Part shown: one piece after another, positions 25,677 through 33,962 of the stretch
Layout: every line of letters begins with the position of its first letter
Numbering within the stretch: position 1 is the stretch's first letter
NCBI GenBank assembly: GCA_048500275.1
Contig: JASNYI010000001.1
Location: 992,001-1,056,000 of the forward strand
Reading direction: 5' to 3'
Source: UBA5066 sp048500275
GTDB lineage: Bacteria > Acidobacteriota > Thermoanaerobaculia > UBA5066
Length of the DNA: 64,000 nt
Notes under the pieces: generated by a model
Told to the model about the DNA's origin: nothing
Seen by the model: only the letters and a program-made list of their open reading frames with translations
The model's database searches: none
Made by a program: the position numbers and the translations under genes

Positions 25677-26662
25677 GCGCGCCGCTCCCGGACCCGGGCG
25701 ACGCCGAGGAGCTCGGCGTCGATCCGGTCGAGGACCTCGGTGTCGGCCGTCTCGTCGAACTTCCGTGCGAAGAGCGCTCCCGACGCCGTCATCGCGGCGA
25801 AGTCCTCTCCCCCGAGGACCTTCGGAGACCGGGCGCGCGGCCTCGACCAGTCGATGTACCGGAGATTGCTCGAAACGACGGTCGGCGCCAGCGGCGAGTT
25901 GAAGAGGACGGTCTGGAAGAAGACCTCGTCGGGGCAGAGGACCCGCCGGAAGAACGAGACGAAGTCGGGCCGGTCGGCGACGAAGCGGTCCACGTAGCGC
26001 ACCGCTTCCGGGCTGAGACACCAGTATCCCGAGCCGCCGAAGAACCGCTCCGGGAACGGCACCCGGCGCTTCATGCGTTCGAGCCCCGTTCGCTCGAGGA
26101 GCTCGCACCACGCCCGCTCGACCCACCAGGTCCGGAACTGCTTGGCACCGGGGAAGTAGTAGAACCGGTTCCCGAGCCACCAGTGCCACCGCTCGACCCG
26201 GTCCAAGCAGTCCGGCCAGGATCGGATCGGGAAGGGCGTCCCCTCGAGGAAAGACTGCCCCGCACGCTCGCGGAAGTAGCCGTCGATCGCCGCGCGGCTC
26301 CGGATCGGGTAGCACTGGCCCGTGAGGAGGATCGCCACGCCGAACGGTCGGCCGCTGGAAAGGAGCGCGCGGATTCCCTTCAGGCTCGCCCGCACGTGGC
26401 CGAAGTCCCCCCAGTGGCACGCGTGCTGCGGAAGGAGAGTGACGTCCGGGCGTCCCGCGAGCCTCTCGCGGACCGACCGTTGGACCTCGGTCGGGGCCTT
26501 CCGGTCGACGTGGATCCAGAACGTGGCGCCGCCTCCGGAGAGGCGATCGACGAGCCGGACGAGCTGCCCGGGGAGCTTGTAGGCCGAGACGATGAACGCG
26601 GGGGGCGCGCCCTTCGCCGCCCGCTCGAGGGCCTCGCTCCCTCCCCCTTCGCTGTCTCTCAC
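25673..26662 (-). CDS. GT14-type (core-2/I-branching) glycosyltransferase
   Basis: The 329-residue protein (GTG 26662, GTGA overlap) contains FIVSAYKLPGQLVRLVDRL and TFWIHVDRKAP at the N-terminus, then LLTGQCYPIRS and FGGSGYWCLSPEAVRYVDRF, and near the end VLCPDEVFFQTVLFNSPLA. This order (HVDxK, SGxxxPL/I, GSxWxxLxxxxxxY, PDExFFxT) is the family signature of beta-1,6-N-acetylglucosaminyl- and xylosyltransferases of family GT14. In bacteria these are found in capsule and exopolysaccharide clusters and probably make branches. No transmembrane anchor is present, unlike the eukaryotic relatives. Confidence 0.85.
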   Translation of the reverse strand: MRDSEGGGSEALERAAKGAPPAFIVSAYKLPGQLVRLVDRLSGGGATFWIHVDRKAPTEVQRSVRERLAGRPDVTLLPQHACHWGDFGHVRASLKGIRALLSSGRPFGVAILLTGQCYPIRSRAAIDGYFRERAGQSFLEGTPFPIRSWPDCLDRVERWHWWLGNRFYYFPGAKQFRTWWVERAWCELLERTGLERMKRRVPFPERFFGGSGYWCLSPEAVRYVDRFVADRPDFVSFFRRVLCPDEVFFQTVLFNSPLAPTVVSSNLRYIDWSRPRARSPKVLGGEDFAAMTASGALFARKFDETADTEVLDRIDAELLGVARVRERRA

Positions 26663-28755
26663 AACGTCGACGTCATGGCGGCCGAGAGCGCCTCGAGCGG
26701 AACGTCGGCGTGGAGCCTTGGTATGTCCATGAGGTCGGTTCCCCCGAAGACGGCCTCGGGGCGGGAGGTCAGGCCGAACTCGAAGCCAGCCGCCTCCAGT
26801 CGCTCCCGGGTCCAGGACGCCGAGACGCCGTGGGGGAGAGCGTAGCCCACGCACCGGCCCAGCTCGCTCTCGGCCTTCGCGCGCGCCTGCCCGGTCTCTT
26901 CCTCCCGCCGGTCGTCCGCCGTTCCGTCGTCGTGAGGAAGGTGCGCGTACCCGTGGGCGACGATCTCGACCCCGAGGTCCCGAAGCCCGCGGAGGTCGTC
27001 CCAGCTCGCCATCGCGAACCGCCCGTCCTCCGAGATCCGCGCCTCGAACTCCTCGCGGCCGAAGTCCTCGATCCTCTCCCGGACGTAGTCGACCGGGTCC
27101 AGCCCGAAAGGGGACGGTTGAAGGAGCGCCCGTATGCTGCGCAGGCCGTTCTCCCGGGAGCGGCGGCCGCCGACTGGGAGCGAGCCCCCGCCCGGCAGAC
27201 CGATGCGCCGGCCCTTCCAGCACTCGAGGACGAGGAGAGCCAGGGCGTAGCTCCAGAGCGTCGAGCGCGTGCCGACGAGCCCCATCGGCGCGCAGAGCGT
27301 CCAGGGGACCGCCGCCTCGGCGAGGAGGTCCGCGCCGCGGCCGACCTGGCTGCGAAGGGCGTCGTCGAGCGTCACCACGACCCAGCGCGGGTCGGGCGCC
27401 TTCCCGGAGGCGAGGCACTCGACCAGCGTCGAGAGCCTCACCGGCTCCCGCTGACGCTTCAGGTAACGCAGGTGGCTTCGGAACGTGGCCGTGTCGATCG
27501 CGTAACGGTCGAGGATGTCGTCCCGCTTCGGCTCGACGATCCCGTGGTACATCAGGACGCTCGCGCCCCCCTTCGTCCAGGGGACGTGCACGGCCGAGGA
27601 TCCCGCCGACCGGGACCCGAAGGACGTGATACCGAGCCCCGGCTCCACGATCCGGACTTCCTCGACGACGGGGCCGGCGGCTCCTTCTTCGCTCGCCCCG
27701 GACCCGCGGCCCACCCCGGTCAGGCAAAGGCGCAGCACCTGTTTCGCGCGTTCCCTGTAACGGTGGTTCAGGTTCGAGGGGGGAGGGGGGAGCTCGAGCG
27801 ACTCGAGCACGCGCGCGACCTCCCTCTCCTCGAGGGCGTCCACGACGAGGCACCGGGCGCGCACCTCGCTCGGGAGCCGACCGACGAGGGCGCCCCCGAC
27901 CAGGACGTGGCAACCCGCCTCGATCGCATCGTAGACGGTCGTCTTCGCGCCGAAGCCCTGCTGGGCGAGGACCGCCACCGCCCGCACCCGCTCCAGGAAG
28001 AGGAACGGGTCGCTGACGTCCCCGACCGCCTCGATCCCGGCGGGCACGTCGACGTCCGGGTTCTCCCTCGCGAGGGCGTTCGTCAGCAGGAATTCCCACC
28101 CCTTTCCGGCGAGAATCCGGGCCGCCGTGCCCGCGAACGCGAAGAACGCGTCGATCTGCGCGGAGTCGAGGGGGGTTCGGGCCGCCGGCATGCAGGCCAC
28201 CGCCTTCCGCCGCTCGCTCCAGAGAGGCGCCGACGTCCGGAACGGCTCCCCGGTCCACGGGCAGAAGTAGGGCATCGTCTCCACGGCGGCCCTCCGCGGG
28301 AGCCTGCGCCAGTAGTGACGGTCGTCCCACTCGGAGATGCCGAGGAGCGTGTCCGCCGTCGCGACGACCCGCGCGTCCCGCCCGAGCGCCTTCGCCGCGC
28401 CGAGGGCGAGCTTCGCCCAGGGCCTCGCTCCCGGCCAGGACCCGCGGAGGCGTCGCAGAGCCGCGAGCGCCCCGGCTCCGTGGGCCCGGACGTGGATCCG
28501 GAGCTGCGGCCGCGCCCGCCTGGCTTCCTCGAGCAGCTCCGGCCAGTGAGTGAACTCGAAGAAGAGGTCGGTCGCACCGGCCGGGAGGCGGTCGAGGAGA
28601 CTCGCGCGCCGGGTCACGTCGACGTCCACGACGTCGACCTCGAGCCCCAGGTCCTTCCAGAGCGCGAGCCTGCCGCTGATGTCCTTCCAGGCGCCGTGGC
28701 CCGGGATCGTGCCCCTCCAGGACCAGTCCGGCACGGCGTGGACGACCTTCAGCAC
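26659..28755 (-). CDS. bifunctional protein: GT-B glycosyltransferase-like domain plus polysaccharide deacetylase domain
   Basis: The 698-residue protein has two parts. Residues about 1-370 look like a GT-B glycosyltransferase: start VVHAVPDWSWRGTIPGHG, a central SEWDDRHYWRRLPRRA and the nucleotide-side QQGFGAKTTVYDAIEAGCHVLVGG. Residues about 395-698 are a CE4 deacetylase: SVLMYHGIVEP, VVTLDDALRSQVGR (where the usual motif is TFDDG), and EIVAHGYAHLPHDD with two His. The replaced glycine may reduce or change activity. Coupling a transferase with a deacetylase could let a freshly added HexNAc be de-N-acetylated. GTG 28755 overlaps the upstream gene by 7 nt; a CTG at 28752 would be the 4-nt alternative. 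Confidence 0.75.
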   Translation of the reverse strand: MLKVVHAVPDWSWRGTIPGHGAWKDISGRLALWKDLGLEVDVVDVDVTRRASLLDRLPAGATDLFFEFTHWPELLEEARRARPQLRIHVRAHGAGALAALRRLRGSWPGARPWAKLALGAAKALGRDARVVATADTLLGISEWDDRHYWRRLPRRAAVETMPYFCPWTGEPFRTSAPLWSERRKAVACMPAARTPLDSAQIDAFFAFAGTAARILAGKGWEFLLTNALARENPDVDVPAGIEAVGDVSDPFLFLERVRAVAVLAQQGFGAKTTVYDAIEAGCHVLVGGALVGRLPSEVRARCLVVDALEEREVARVLESLELPPPPSNLNHRYRERAKQVLRLCLTGVGRGSGASEEGAAGPVVEEVRIVEPGLGITSFGSRSAGSSAVHVPWTKGGASVLMYHGIVEPKRDDILDRYAIDTATFRSHLRYLKRQREPVRLSTLVECLASGKAPDPRWVVVTLDDALRSQVGRGADLLAEAAVPWTLCAPMGLVGTRSTLWSYALALLVLECWKGRRIGLPGGGSLPVGGRRSRENGLRSIRALLQPSPFGLDPVDYVRERIEDFGREEFEARISEDGRFAMASWDDLRGLRDLGVEIVAHGYAHLPHDDGTADDRREEETGQARAKAESELGRCVGYALPHGVSASWTRERLEAAGFEFGLTSRPEAVFGGTDLMDIPRLHADVPLEALSAAMTSTL

Positions 28756-29807
28756 GCGGCCCCGGCCCTCCGGGCGACCTCGGCGTTCAGCTCTGTGATC
28801 CTCTCCGCCGCCGGGACGGCGAGCCGCTCGAAGAGGCGCCGGTTCGCCGGAGTGTCCTTGCTGGTGACGGTCCTCCCGGGCTGCGGCTCGTGCCAGAGGT
28901 GAACGAGGGGCAGCTCCCCCCTCGAGCAGGCTTTCCGCGTCAGCGCCCGGTCCCAGAACTCCACGTCCTCGCCCCCCCAGCCGACGAAGCCCTCGTCCAT
29001 ACCCCCGATCGCCGCAAACGCGGCTCGGGTCGCCGCCACGCTGCCGCCTCCCAGCAGGTTCTGGATGATCGAGTCGAGAGCCGGCGCCGACGGGAGGGCT
29101 CTCCGGGCAAAAAAGCGCCGTGTCTCGTCCTCGGAGAGGTAGAAGATGAAGCGCTTCATGTTGACGAACTCGAACCCCTCGCGGGCCGACTGCACGATCC
29201 GGCGCACGTAGTCGGCCGGGACAAGCATGTCGTTGTCGTGGAAGACGAGGAGGTCCGAGGCGGCGCGCCCCGCGCCGAAGTTGAAGGCGTGGGCCCGGCC
29301 GAACGGAACGCCGGGAGCCCACGGCTGGTGGACGTGCCTAACCCAGGCCGGGAGGTGGCCGGCGACCTCCGGCTCCGGCGCCTGCTCGACGACGAGGCAC
29401 TCGAAGGGGGCTCCCCTCTGGCCGGCGAGGCTCGACAGAGTGGCGAGAAGGTGGGGAAGCCGTGCGAGGCCCCGGTGGCAGATCAAGACCGAAGCCTCGG
29501 GGGTGCCAGCACCTCCCTCGTCGGGAGGGCCGTCACGCAGTTCTACCGGGTGCTCGGCGAGGGCCCGCCTCCAGAGAGCCCTCCCGAGCGCCGGGATCAC
29601 CCGCGGCGCGTGCATGGACACGGACCACTGCGAGCTGACCCGGACGCCGCCTCCTGGCTCCCCGGGCTCAATGACGTCCTCGCGGTTCCGCGCCTCCCTC
29701 CACGAGCCGGGCTCACGGCGAAGAGCCCGAGCCCAGACCGGAAGGTCGAAGAGCAGCGCCCCTCCCACGAGGCGCGCACGCCGAAGGACTCGTCCCGGAC
29801 CCGTCAA
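28749..29807 (-). CDS. glycosyltransferase family 2, paralogue of 31727-32749
   Basis: A 352-residue protein from TTG 29807, which overlaps the methyltransferase stop as TTGA. A GTG at 29768 is the alternative. It opens with a conserved LLFDLPVWARAL stretch shared with its paralogue, then ASVLICHRGLARLPHLLATL, CLVVEQ, LLVFHDNDMLVPADY (DxD), SIIQNLLGGGSVAAT and GWGGEDVEFWDRA. The last motif matches the GT2 galactosyl/GalNAc C-terminal domain type (GWGxEDxEF), found in chondroitin-type and other HexNAc transferases. A non-standard N-terminal extension precedes the GT-A fold. Shared motifs with 31727-32749 point to gene duplication. Confidence 0.82.
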   Translation of the reverse strand: MTGPGRVLRRARLVGGALLFDLPVWARALRREPGSWREARNREDVIEPGEPGGGVRVSSQWSVSMHAPRVIPALGRALWRRALAEHPVELRDGPPDEGGAGTPEASVLICHRGLARLPHLLATLSSLAGQRGAPFECLVVEQAPEPEVAGHLPAWVRHVHQPWAPGVPFGRAHAFNFGAGRAASDLLVFHDNDMLVPADYVRRIVQSAREGFEFVNMKRFIFYLSEDETRRFFARRALPSAPALDSIIQNLLGGGSVAATRAAFAAIGGMDEGFVGWGGEDVEFWDRALTRKACSRGELPLVHLWHEPQPGRTVTSKDTPANRRLFERLAVPAAERITELNAEVARRAGAAC

Positions 29808-30697
29808 GCCTTGCGCCCCTCTCCCTCTCCCGGGCCCTCGCGCCGGCCCAGGACACCGAGGCTCCCAGCCGTCCAAAGCCGCCGCATCTCCCTCTCCGCG
29901 GGCGACTCGCGGCGCCACCGTCGCGGCGACAGGAAGTCCCACCGGGCGACGACAGCCAGGGAGCGAAGGCCCCACTTCACGACGGCGGGGTATGGCCCGA
30001 TGTAGGAACCGAGAGCCTCCAGGGCATCGCGACAGGCCCAGACCCTCTCGGTCCGCATTCCCACGGCGGCGAGCATGTCCACGAGGCCGGTGTGAGTGAT
30101 CTTGTGCGAGTCCTCGACCCAGGGCTCGAGGAACGAGAAGGTGGCGACGAAGGCGCCGCCCGGCTTCAGGACGCGAGCGAGCTCTCCGACGGCTACCTCG
30201 GGGCTCCGGCAGCAGCCGAGAACGGCGTAGCTCACCACCGCGTCGAACGACCCGTCGGCGAACGGGACGTTGTGAAGGTCTGCGAGAAGGTCGGCGCCTC
30301 CGTCCGCGATGTCGATGCCGACGTAGTCGAGGCCGAGCGAAGCGACGACCGGGTCGCGGAACGCGGCTCCGCCGCAGCCCGCGTCGAGGACGGCGCCACC
30401 CTTCGGCACCGCCGCGGCGAGCACGGAGAGAAGCTCCGCGGGCGCCCTCCAACCGGACGCCCCTGCGAAGGTCGTCTCCGGCCTTCCGACCTTTACCTGG
30501 GCCAGCCCGCCGCCCGGCGGCCCGGCGACGACGGGCAACGCGCCCGTCCTTTCCCGTCGCAGGTCCGGCGTGCCCCTGCCTGTCGGCGCGTACTCCTCGC
30601 CGCAGCCGGGGCAGGCGAGCCTCCCACCGTTGCCCGCACCCACGAGACCCGAAATCCGGCAGGCCGGACACCTCAGGTGCCGCATCCACCAGGCCAT
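29804..30697 (-). CDS. SAM-dependent methyltransferase with Trm112-like zinc N-terminus
   Basis: The 297-residue protein begins with a Trm112-like ribbon: LRCPACRISG and LACPGCGEEYAP with four cysteines. A class I methyltransferase follows: AVLDAGCGGAAFRDPV (motif I, about residue 100), YVGIDIADGGADLLADL, and LHNVPFADGSFDAVVSYAVL, with LKPGGAFVATFSF. The ribosome site GGGGGAG is a few bases upstream of ATG 30697. It lies between two GT2 genes and would methylate a sugar or lipid-linked intermediate. Substrate unknown. Confidence 0.85.
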   Translation of the reverse strand: MAWWMRHLRCPACRISGLVGAGNGGRLACPGCGEEYAPTGRGTPDLRRERTGALPVVAGPPGGGLAQVKVGRPETTFAGASGWRAPAELLSVLAAAVPKGGAVLDAGCGGAAFRDPVVASLGLDYVGIDIADGGADLLADLHNVPFADGSFDAVVSYAVLGCCRSPEVAVGELARVLKPGGAFVATFSFLEPWVEDSHKITHTGLVDMLAAVGMRTERVWACRDALEALGSYIGPYPAVVKWGLRSLAVVARWDFLSPRRWRRESPAEREMRRLWTAGSLGVLGRREGPGEGEGRKA

Positions 30698-30713
30698 TGC
30701 CTCCCCCTTCTGC

Positions 30714-31730
30714 TCAAACGGCACGATTGTGCACCAGGCGCGCCTCCCGGCCCGCCCCAGGGCCGAGACGCCACGCCGCCTCGGCCACGTTCGCCGCGGC
30801 CACGACGCCCGCCACGGCGGCGAGGCCGCGGAAGGCCGCGAGCTGGAGCCTCGTCCGGCGGCCCGCTGGCATCGACGCCGCAAGCTCGAGCGCGGCCCGG
30901 GCCTCCCTCGCGTGGCCAGCGGCCGCGCACTGGCGGGCCATCTGGAACGTCGACCTCGCGAACCCCGATTCGAGAAGGAACCGCCCCAGGCCGCTCGCCT
31001 CGAGGAGCGCGGCGATCTCGCGGCGGACCTCGAAGGCCGCCGCCCACTGGGCGGCCGTGTAGCCGCCCGGCTCGTAGCCAGCGCGTGGTATGTCGAGGTC
31101 CCGCACGACGCAGAGGTCCTCCCGACAGTAGCACGGCCGGATGCCGAGAGCCCCCGCCCGGACGTCCCACAGGAGGTCCTCGAGCACCGCGTGCCCGGTG
31201 AACCTCCCGATGCTCAGGCACGCCGACCGTCGCCAGAGCGGCGCGAGCGTGGGCCACCCTCGCGACACGAGGAACCCCGGGAGGAGCGCATCGAACTCCT
31301 CGTGCGTCCGGTGCGACGGGACCTGCCGTTCGGGATCAGCGCCCCGGAGGGCCCGGCAGTACGCCACGCCGCACTCGGGGTGGCGACCGAGAAGCTCGAC
31401 CTGCCGCTCCAGCTTCGGAGGAAGGAGGAGGTCGTCGGAATCGAGGAACTGGAGGAACTCGCCGCGGCTCTCCTCGAGGCCGGTGTTCCTCGCGAGGCCC
31501 GCGCCGCCCCGGGCGGCCCTCGTCGTCACGCGGACGACCTCCGGGAACCTGCGGGCCAGCTCCCGGGCCACGACAGGCGTGCCGTCCTTCGAGGCGTCGT
31601 CGACGACGACGACCTCCACGCGCTCCCAGGTCTGCGCGAGGGCGCTCTCGACGGCTTCCCGAAGCTGCGCCGGCCGCTCGTGGACCGGGACGATCACCGA
31701 GACGAGGCCCGGCTCGCCGACGGCCCTCAC
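30714..31730 (-). CDS. glycosyltransferase family 2
   Basis: A 338-residue GT2 from GTG 31730 (GTGA overlap with the next gene). Motifs are VSVIVPVHERPAQLREAVESAL, VVVDDASKDGT and LQFLDSDDLLLPPKLERQ (DxD about residue 100). The layout, including VAYCRAL and the HxEFDALLPGFLVSRGW acceptor segment, closely follows the GT2 at 11365-12357, so these two are likely paralogues. The C-terminal 100 residues are helical (ARAALELAASMPAGRR). Donor unknown. Confidence 0.9.
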   Translation of the reverse strand: MRAVGEPGLVSVIVPVHERPAQLREAVESALAQTWERVEVVVVDDASKDGTPVVARELARRFPEVVRVTTRAARGGAGLARNTGLEESRGEFLQFLDSDDLLLPPKLERQVELLGRHPECGVAYCRALRGADPERQVPSHRTHEEFDALLPGFLVSRGWPTLAPLWRRSACLSIGRFTGHAVLEDLLWDVRAGALGIRPCYCREDLCVVRDLDIPRAGYEPGGYTAAQWAAAFEVRREIAALLEASGLGRFLLESGFARSTFQMARQCAAAGHAREARAALELAASMPAGRRTRLQLAAFRGLAAVAGVVAAANVAEAAWRLGPGAGREARLVHNRAV

Positions 31731-32749
31731 TCGGCCCGCCCTTCCGAGGCGGCGCGGCCGGCCCGGAGCCGCTCGATCCGCTCCTCTACCGGAATCGAGC
31801 GAAACCCCGCGGCCCGACTCTCAGACGTTGCTCTCGCGAGCCCCTTGTCGGGCTGCGCCGGGTGCCAGAGGTGGACGACGGGGAGGGAGCCCCATGAGTA
31901 GACCCGCCGCGTCTGCGCCCGTTCCCAGAACTCGTTATCCTCCCACCCCCACCCCAGAAACCTCTCGTCGAAGCCCCCGATCCGGTCGTAAGCCTCAAGG
32001 GTCGCCGCGACGCTGCCGCCGGCGAGGAGGTTCTGGACGATCGCGTCGAAACCGGGCCGGCCGGGAAGCCTGCCGGCGGCGAGCGTCTCGCGGGTCGTCG
32101 CCTCGTCGAGATAGAAGACGAAGCGCTTCAGGTTCACGATCTCGAAGCCCGCGTCAACGGCCCGGAGGGTCCGCTCGAAGTAGTCGACGGGGACGAGCAT
32201 GTCGTTGTCGTGGAAGAGGAGGACCTCGCCGCGGGCGTGGCGGGCTCCGGAGTTCAGAGCGTGCGAACGCCCGAAGGGCTTCTCCTCCGGCCACTCCTGG
32301 TGCACGTAGCGGACCCAGGCTGGCAGGTGCGCGTCGGCGAGCCGGGCGGGAGACTGCTCGACGACGACGCACTCGAAGGGAAGCGCCGACTGCCCGGCAA
32401 GGCTCCGCAGGGTGAGGAGGAGATGAGGCAGGCGCTCGGGGCCCCGATGACCGATGACGACGCTGAGCCTCGGGCTACCCTCGGCCGGCGCCGGCGCGTC
32501 GCGGAGGACGATCGGGTGCTCGTGGAGGGCCCGGGCGTAGAGGCTCCGTCCGAGGCACGGCACGACCGCGGCCGCGTGAAGCGCCGACGTGAACTCGCCG
32601 TCGACGCGCGCCCCTTCGCCCGGGAGGAGCTCGAGCCGGTCGCGGCGATTTCGGGCCCGGACCCAGGCCCCCGTGCGGCCCGAGAGCGCGCACGCCCACC
32701 GGGGCAGGTCGAAGAGCGCGACGCCGGCGAGGCTTCGGATCGGCACCAT
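31727..32749 (-). CDS. glycosyltransferase family 2, paralogue of 28749-29807
   Basis: The 340-residue protein (ATG 32749) shares its whole layout with 28749-29807: FDLPRWACAL at the start, RLSVVIGHRGPERLPHLL, CVVVEQSP, LLFHDNDMLVPVDYF, AIVQNLLAGGSVAAT and GWGWEDNEFWERA. The C-terminal ED/EF motif belongs to GT2 enzymes that transfer Gal or HexNAc. Between the two paralogues lie a methyltransferase and another GT2, so the duplication is not strictly tandem. It probably adds a related sugar at a different position. Confidence 0.87.
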   Translation of the reverse strand: MVPIRSLAGVALFDLPRWACALSGRTGAWVRARNRRDRLELLPGEGARVDGEFTSALHAAAVVPCLGRSLYARALHEHPIVLRDAPAPAEGSPRLSVVIGHRGPERLPHLLLTLRSLAGQSALPFECVVVEQSPARLADAHLPAWVRYVHQEWPEEKPFGRSHALNSGARHARGEVLLFHDNDMLVPVDYFERTLRAVDAGFEIVNLKRFVFYLDEATTRETLAAGRLPGRPGFDAIVQNLLAGGSVAATLEAYDRIGGFDERFLGWGWEDNEFWERAQTRRVYSWGSLPVVHLWHPAQPDKGLARATSESRAAGFRSIPVEERIERLRAGRAASEGRAE

Positions 32750-32762
32750 CCTCCGCCCGCCC

Positions 32763-33962
32763 TCAGCCCGACCCCACGGAGGAGGGCGCCCCGCCGGGAA
32801 GCGTCATCTGCTCGACCGCGCCCTGAAGCGTCGCACCGACCGCTTCCCAGGAGTAGCGCTCGAGGACCCGCGCCCGGCCCTGCCCCGACATCCGGGACAG
32901 GACGCCGCGATCCCCTGCCACCCGGCCGATCGCCTCCGCCCATGCGGCAGCGCGACCGGGCTCCACGAGGAGACCGTCGACGCCGTCGCGGATCATCTCG
33001 GGTATCCCCCCGACCGCGGCCCCGGCCACGGGCGTGCCCGCGAGGAGCGACTCGAGGACGACGACCCCCTGCCCCTCGCTCAGCGACGGAACGCAGGTGA
33101 GGTCCGCCGCCGCGTAAACGGGGCCAAGCGCTCTCCGGGGCAGCGGGCCTGCGAAGGAGAGGACCTCCCCCAGCCCCAGCGCCCGCGCCTGCCTCTCGAG
33201 CCTCGCCCTCAGAGGGCCTTCGCCCACGAGCTTCAGCGTGAACGCGATTCCCCTGGAGCGCAGGAGGCCCGCAGCCTCGACGAGGACGCCGACCCCCTTC
33301 TCGACCCCGAGCCTTCCGACGTAGAGAAGGGCCAGAGGCCCACCGGAGTCCCGGCGACCCGCCCCCGGAAGCGGGCCGTCCAGCCCGATCTCGGCGGCGT
33401 CGAGACCGTTCGGGACGACGACTACGCGTTCGGCCCGCGCGCCGAGCCGGACCGACGCGGCGGCGAGCGAGCCCGAGACGGCGACGACCCAGCTCGCCTT
33501 TCGGCAGGCGCGCGGACTGACCTTGCGGTAGAAGCTCATCAGGCGGGGGTCGTAGGTGCCGCGCGGATGGGAGAAGACGTTCGCGTGGACGACGAGCGCC
33601 ACCGGGAATCCGAGCCGGCTGCCCGCGGGAATCGCGGCGAGAGCCGCGAGGGAGTGGCTGTGACAGAGGACGAGAGCGATCGGGCGCTCGGCGGCGAGCG
33701 AGTGGAGAGCCCGGCGGACGGCCTGCGCGAGCGCCCATTCGTCCGGGACGTGCGCGAGGCGTCGCAGCCACGGGAACCGCCGGGCCTCCACGGCTCGCGT
33801 CTCGAGGCCCGCGGGAACGTCCGCGGGGACGGAACGCCCCATCAGAACGACGTCGTGACGGGCCGCGAGGAGGTGCGCGTGCCGGCGCGCCGCCGAGGCG
33901 AGGCTCCCACCGCCGCCGGCGTCCGGCGCCAGGACCACGATGCACCCGGGACGACCGCTCAA
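32763..33962 (-). CDS. glycosyltransferase family 4
   Basis: A 399-residue GT-B protein read from TTG 33962, which overlaps the stop of the GT4 gene upstream (TTGA). The start is CIVVLAPDAGGGGSLASAA, followed by a ALVLCHSHSLAAL segment and VVVVPNGLDAAEIG. The donor half contains LLYVGRLGVEKGVGVLV and the EX7E motif (SEGQGVVVLES) with LLAGTPVAGAAVGGIPE. All are GT4 hallmarks. No ATG or GTG exists at a sensible upstream position. Confidence 0.9.
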   Translation of the reverse strand: MSGRPGCIVVLAPDAGGGGSLASAARRHAHLLAARHDVVLMGRSVPADVPAGLETRAVEARRFPWLRRLAHVPDEWALAQAVRRALHSLAAERPIALVLCHSHSLAALAAIPAGSRLGFPVALVVHANVFSHPRGTYDPRLMSFYRKVSPRACRKASWVVAVSGSLAAASVRLGARAERVVVVPNGLDAAEIGLDGPLPGAGRRDSGGPLALLYVGRLGVEKGVGVLVEAAGLLRSRGIAFTLKLVGEGPLRARLERQARALGLGEVLSFAGPLPRRALGPVYAAADLTCVPSLSEGQGVVVLESLLAGTPVAGAAVGGIPEMIRDGVDGLLVEPGRAAAWAEAIGRVAGDRGVLSRMSGQGRARVLERYSWEAVGATLQGAVEQMTLPGGAPSSVGSG

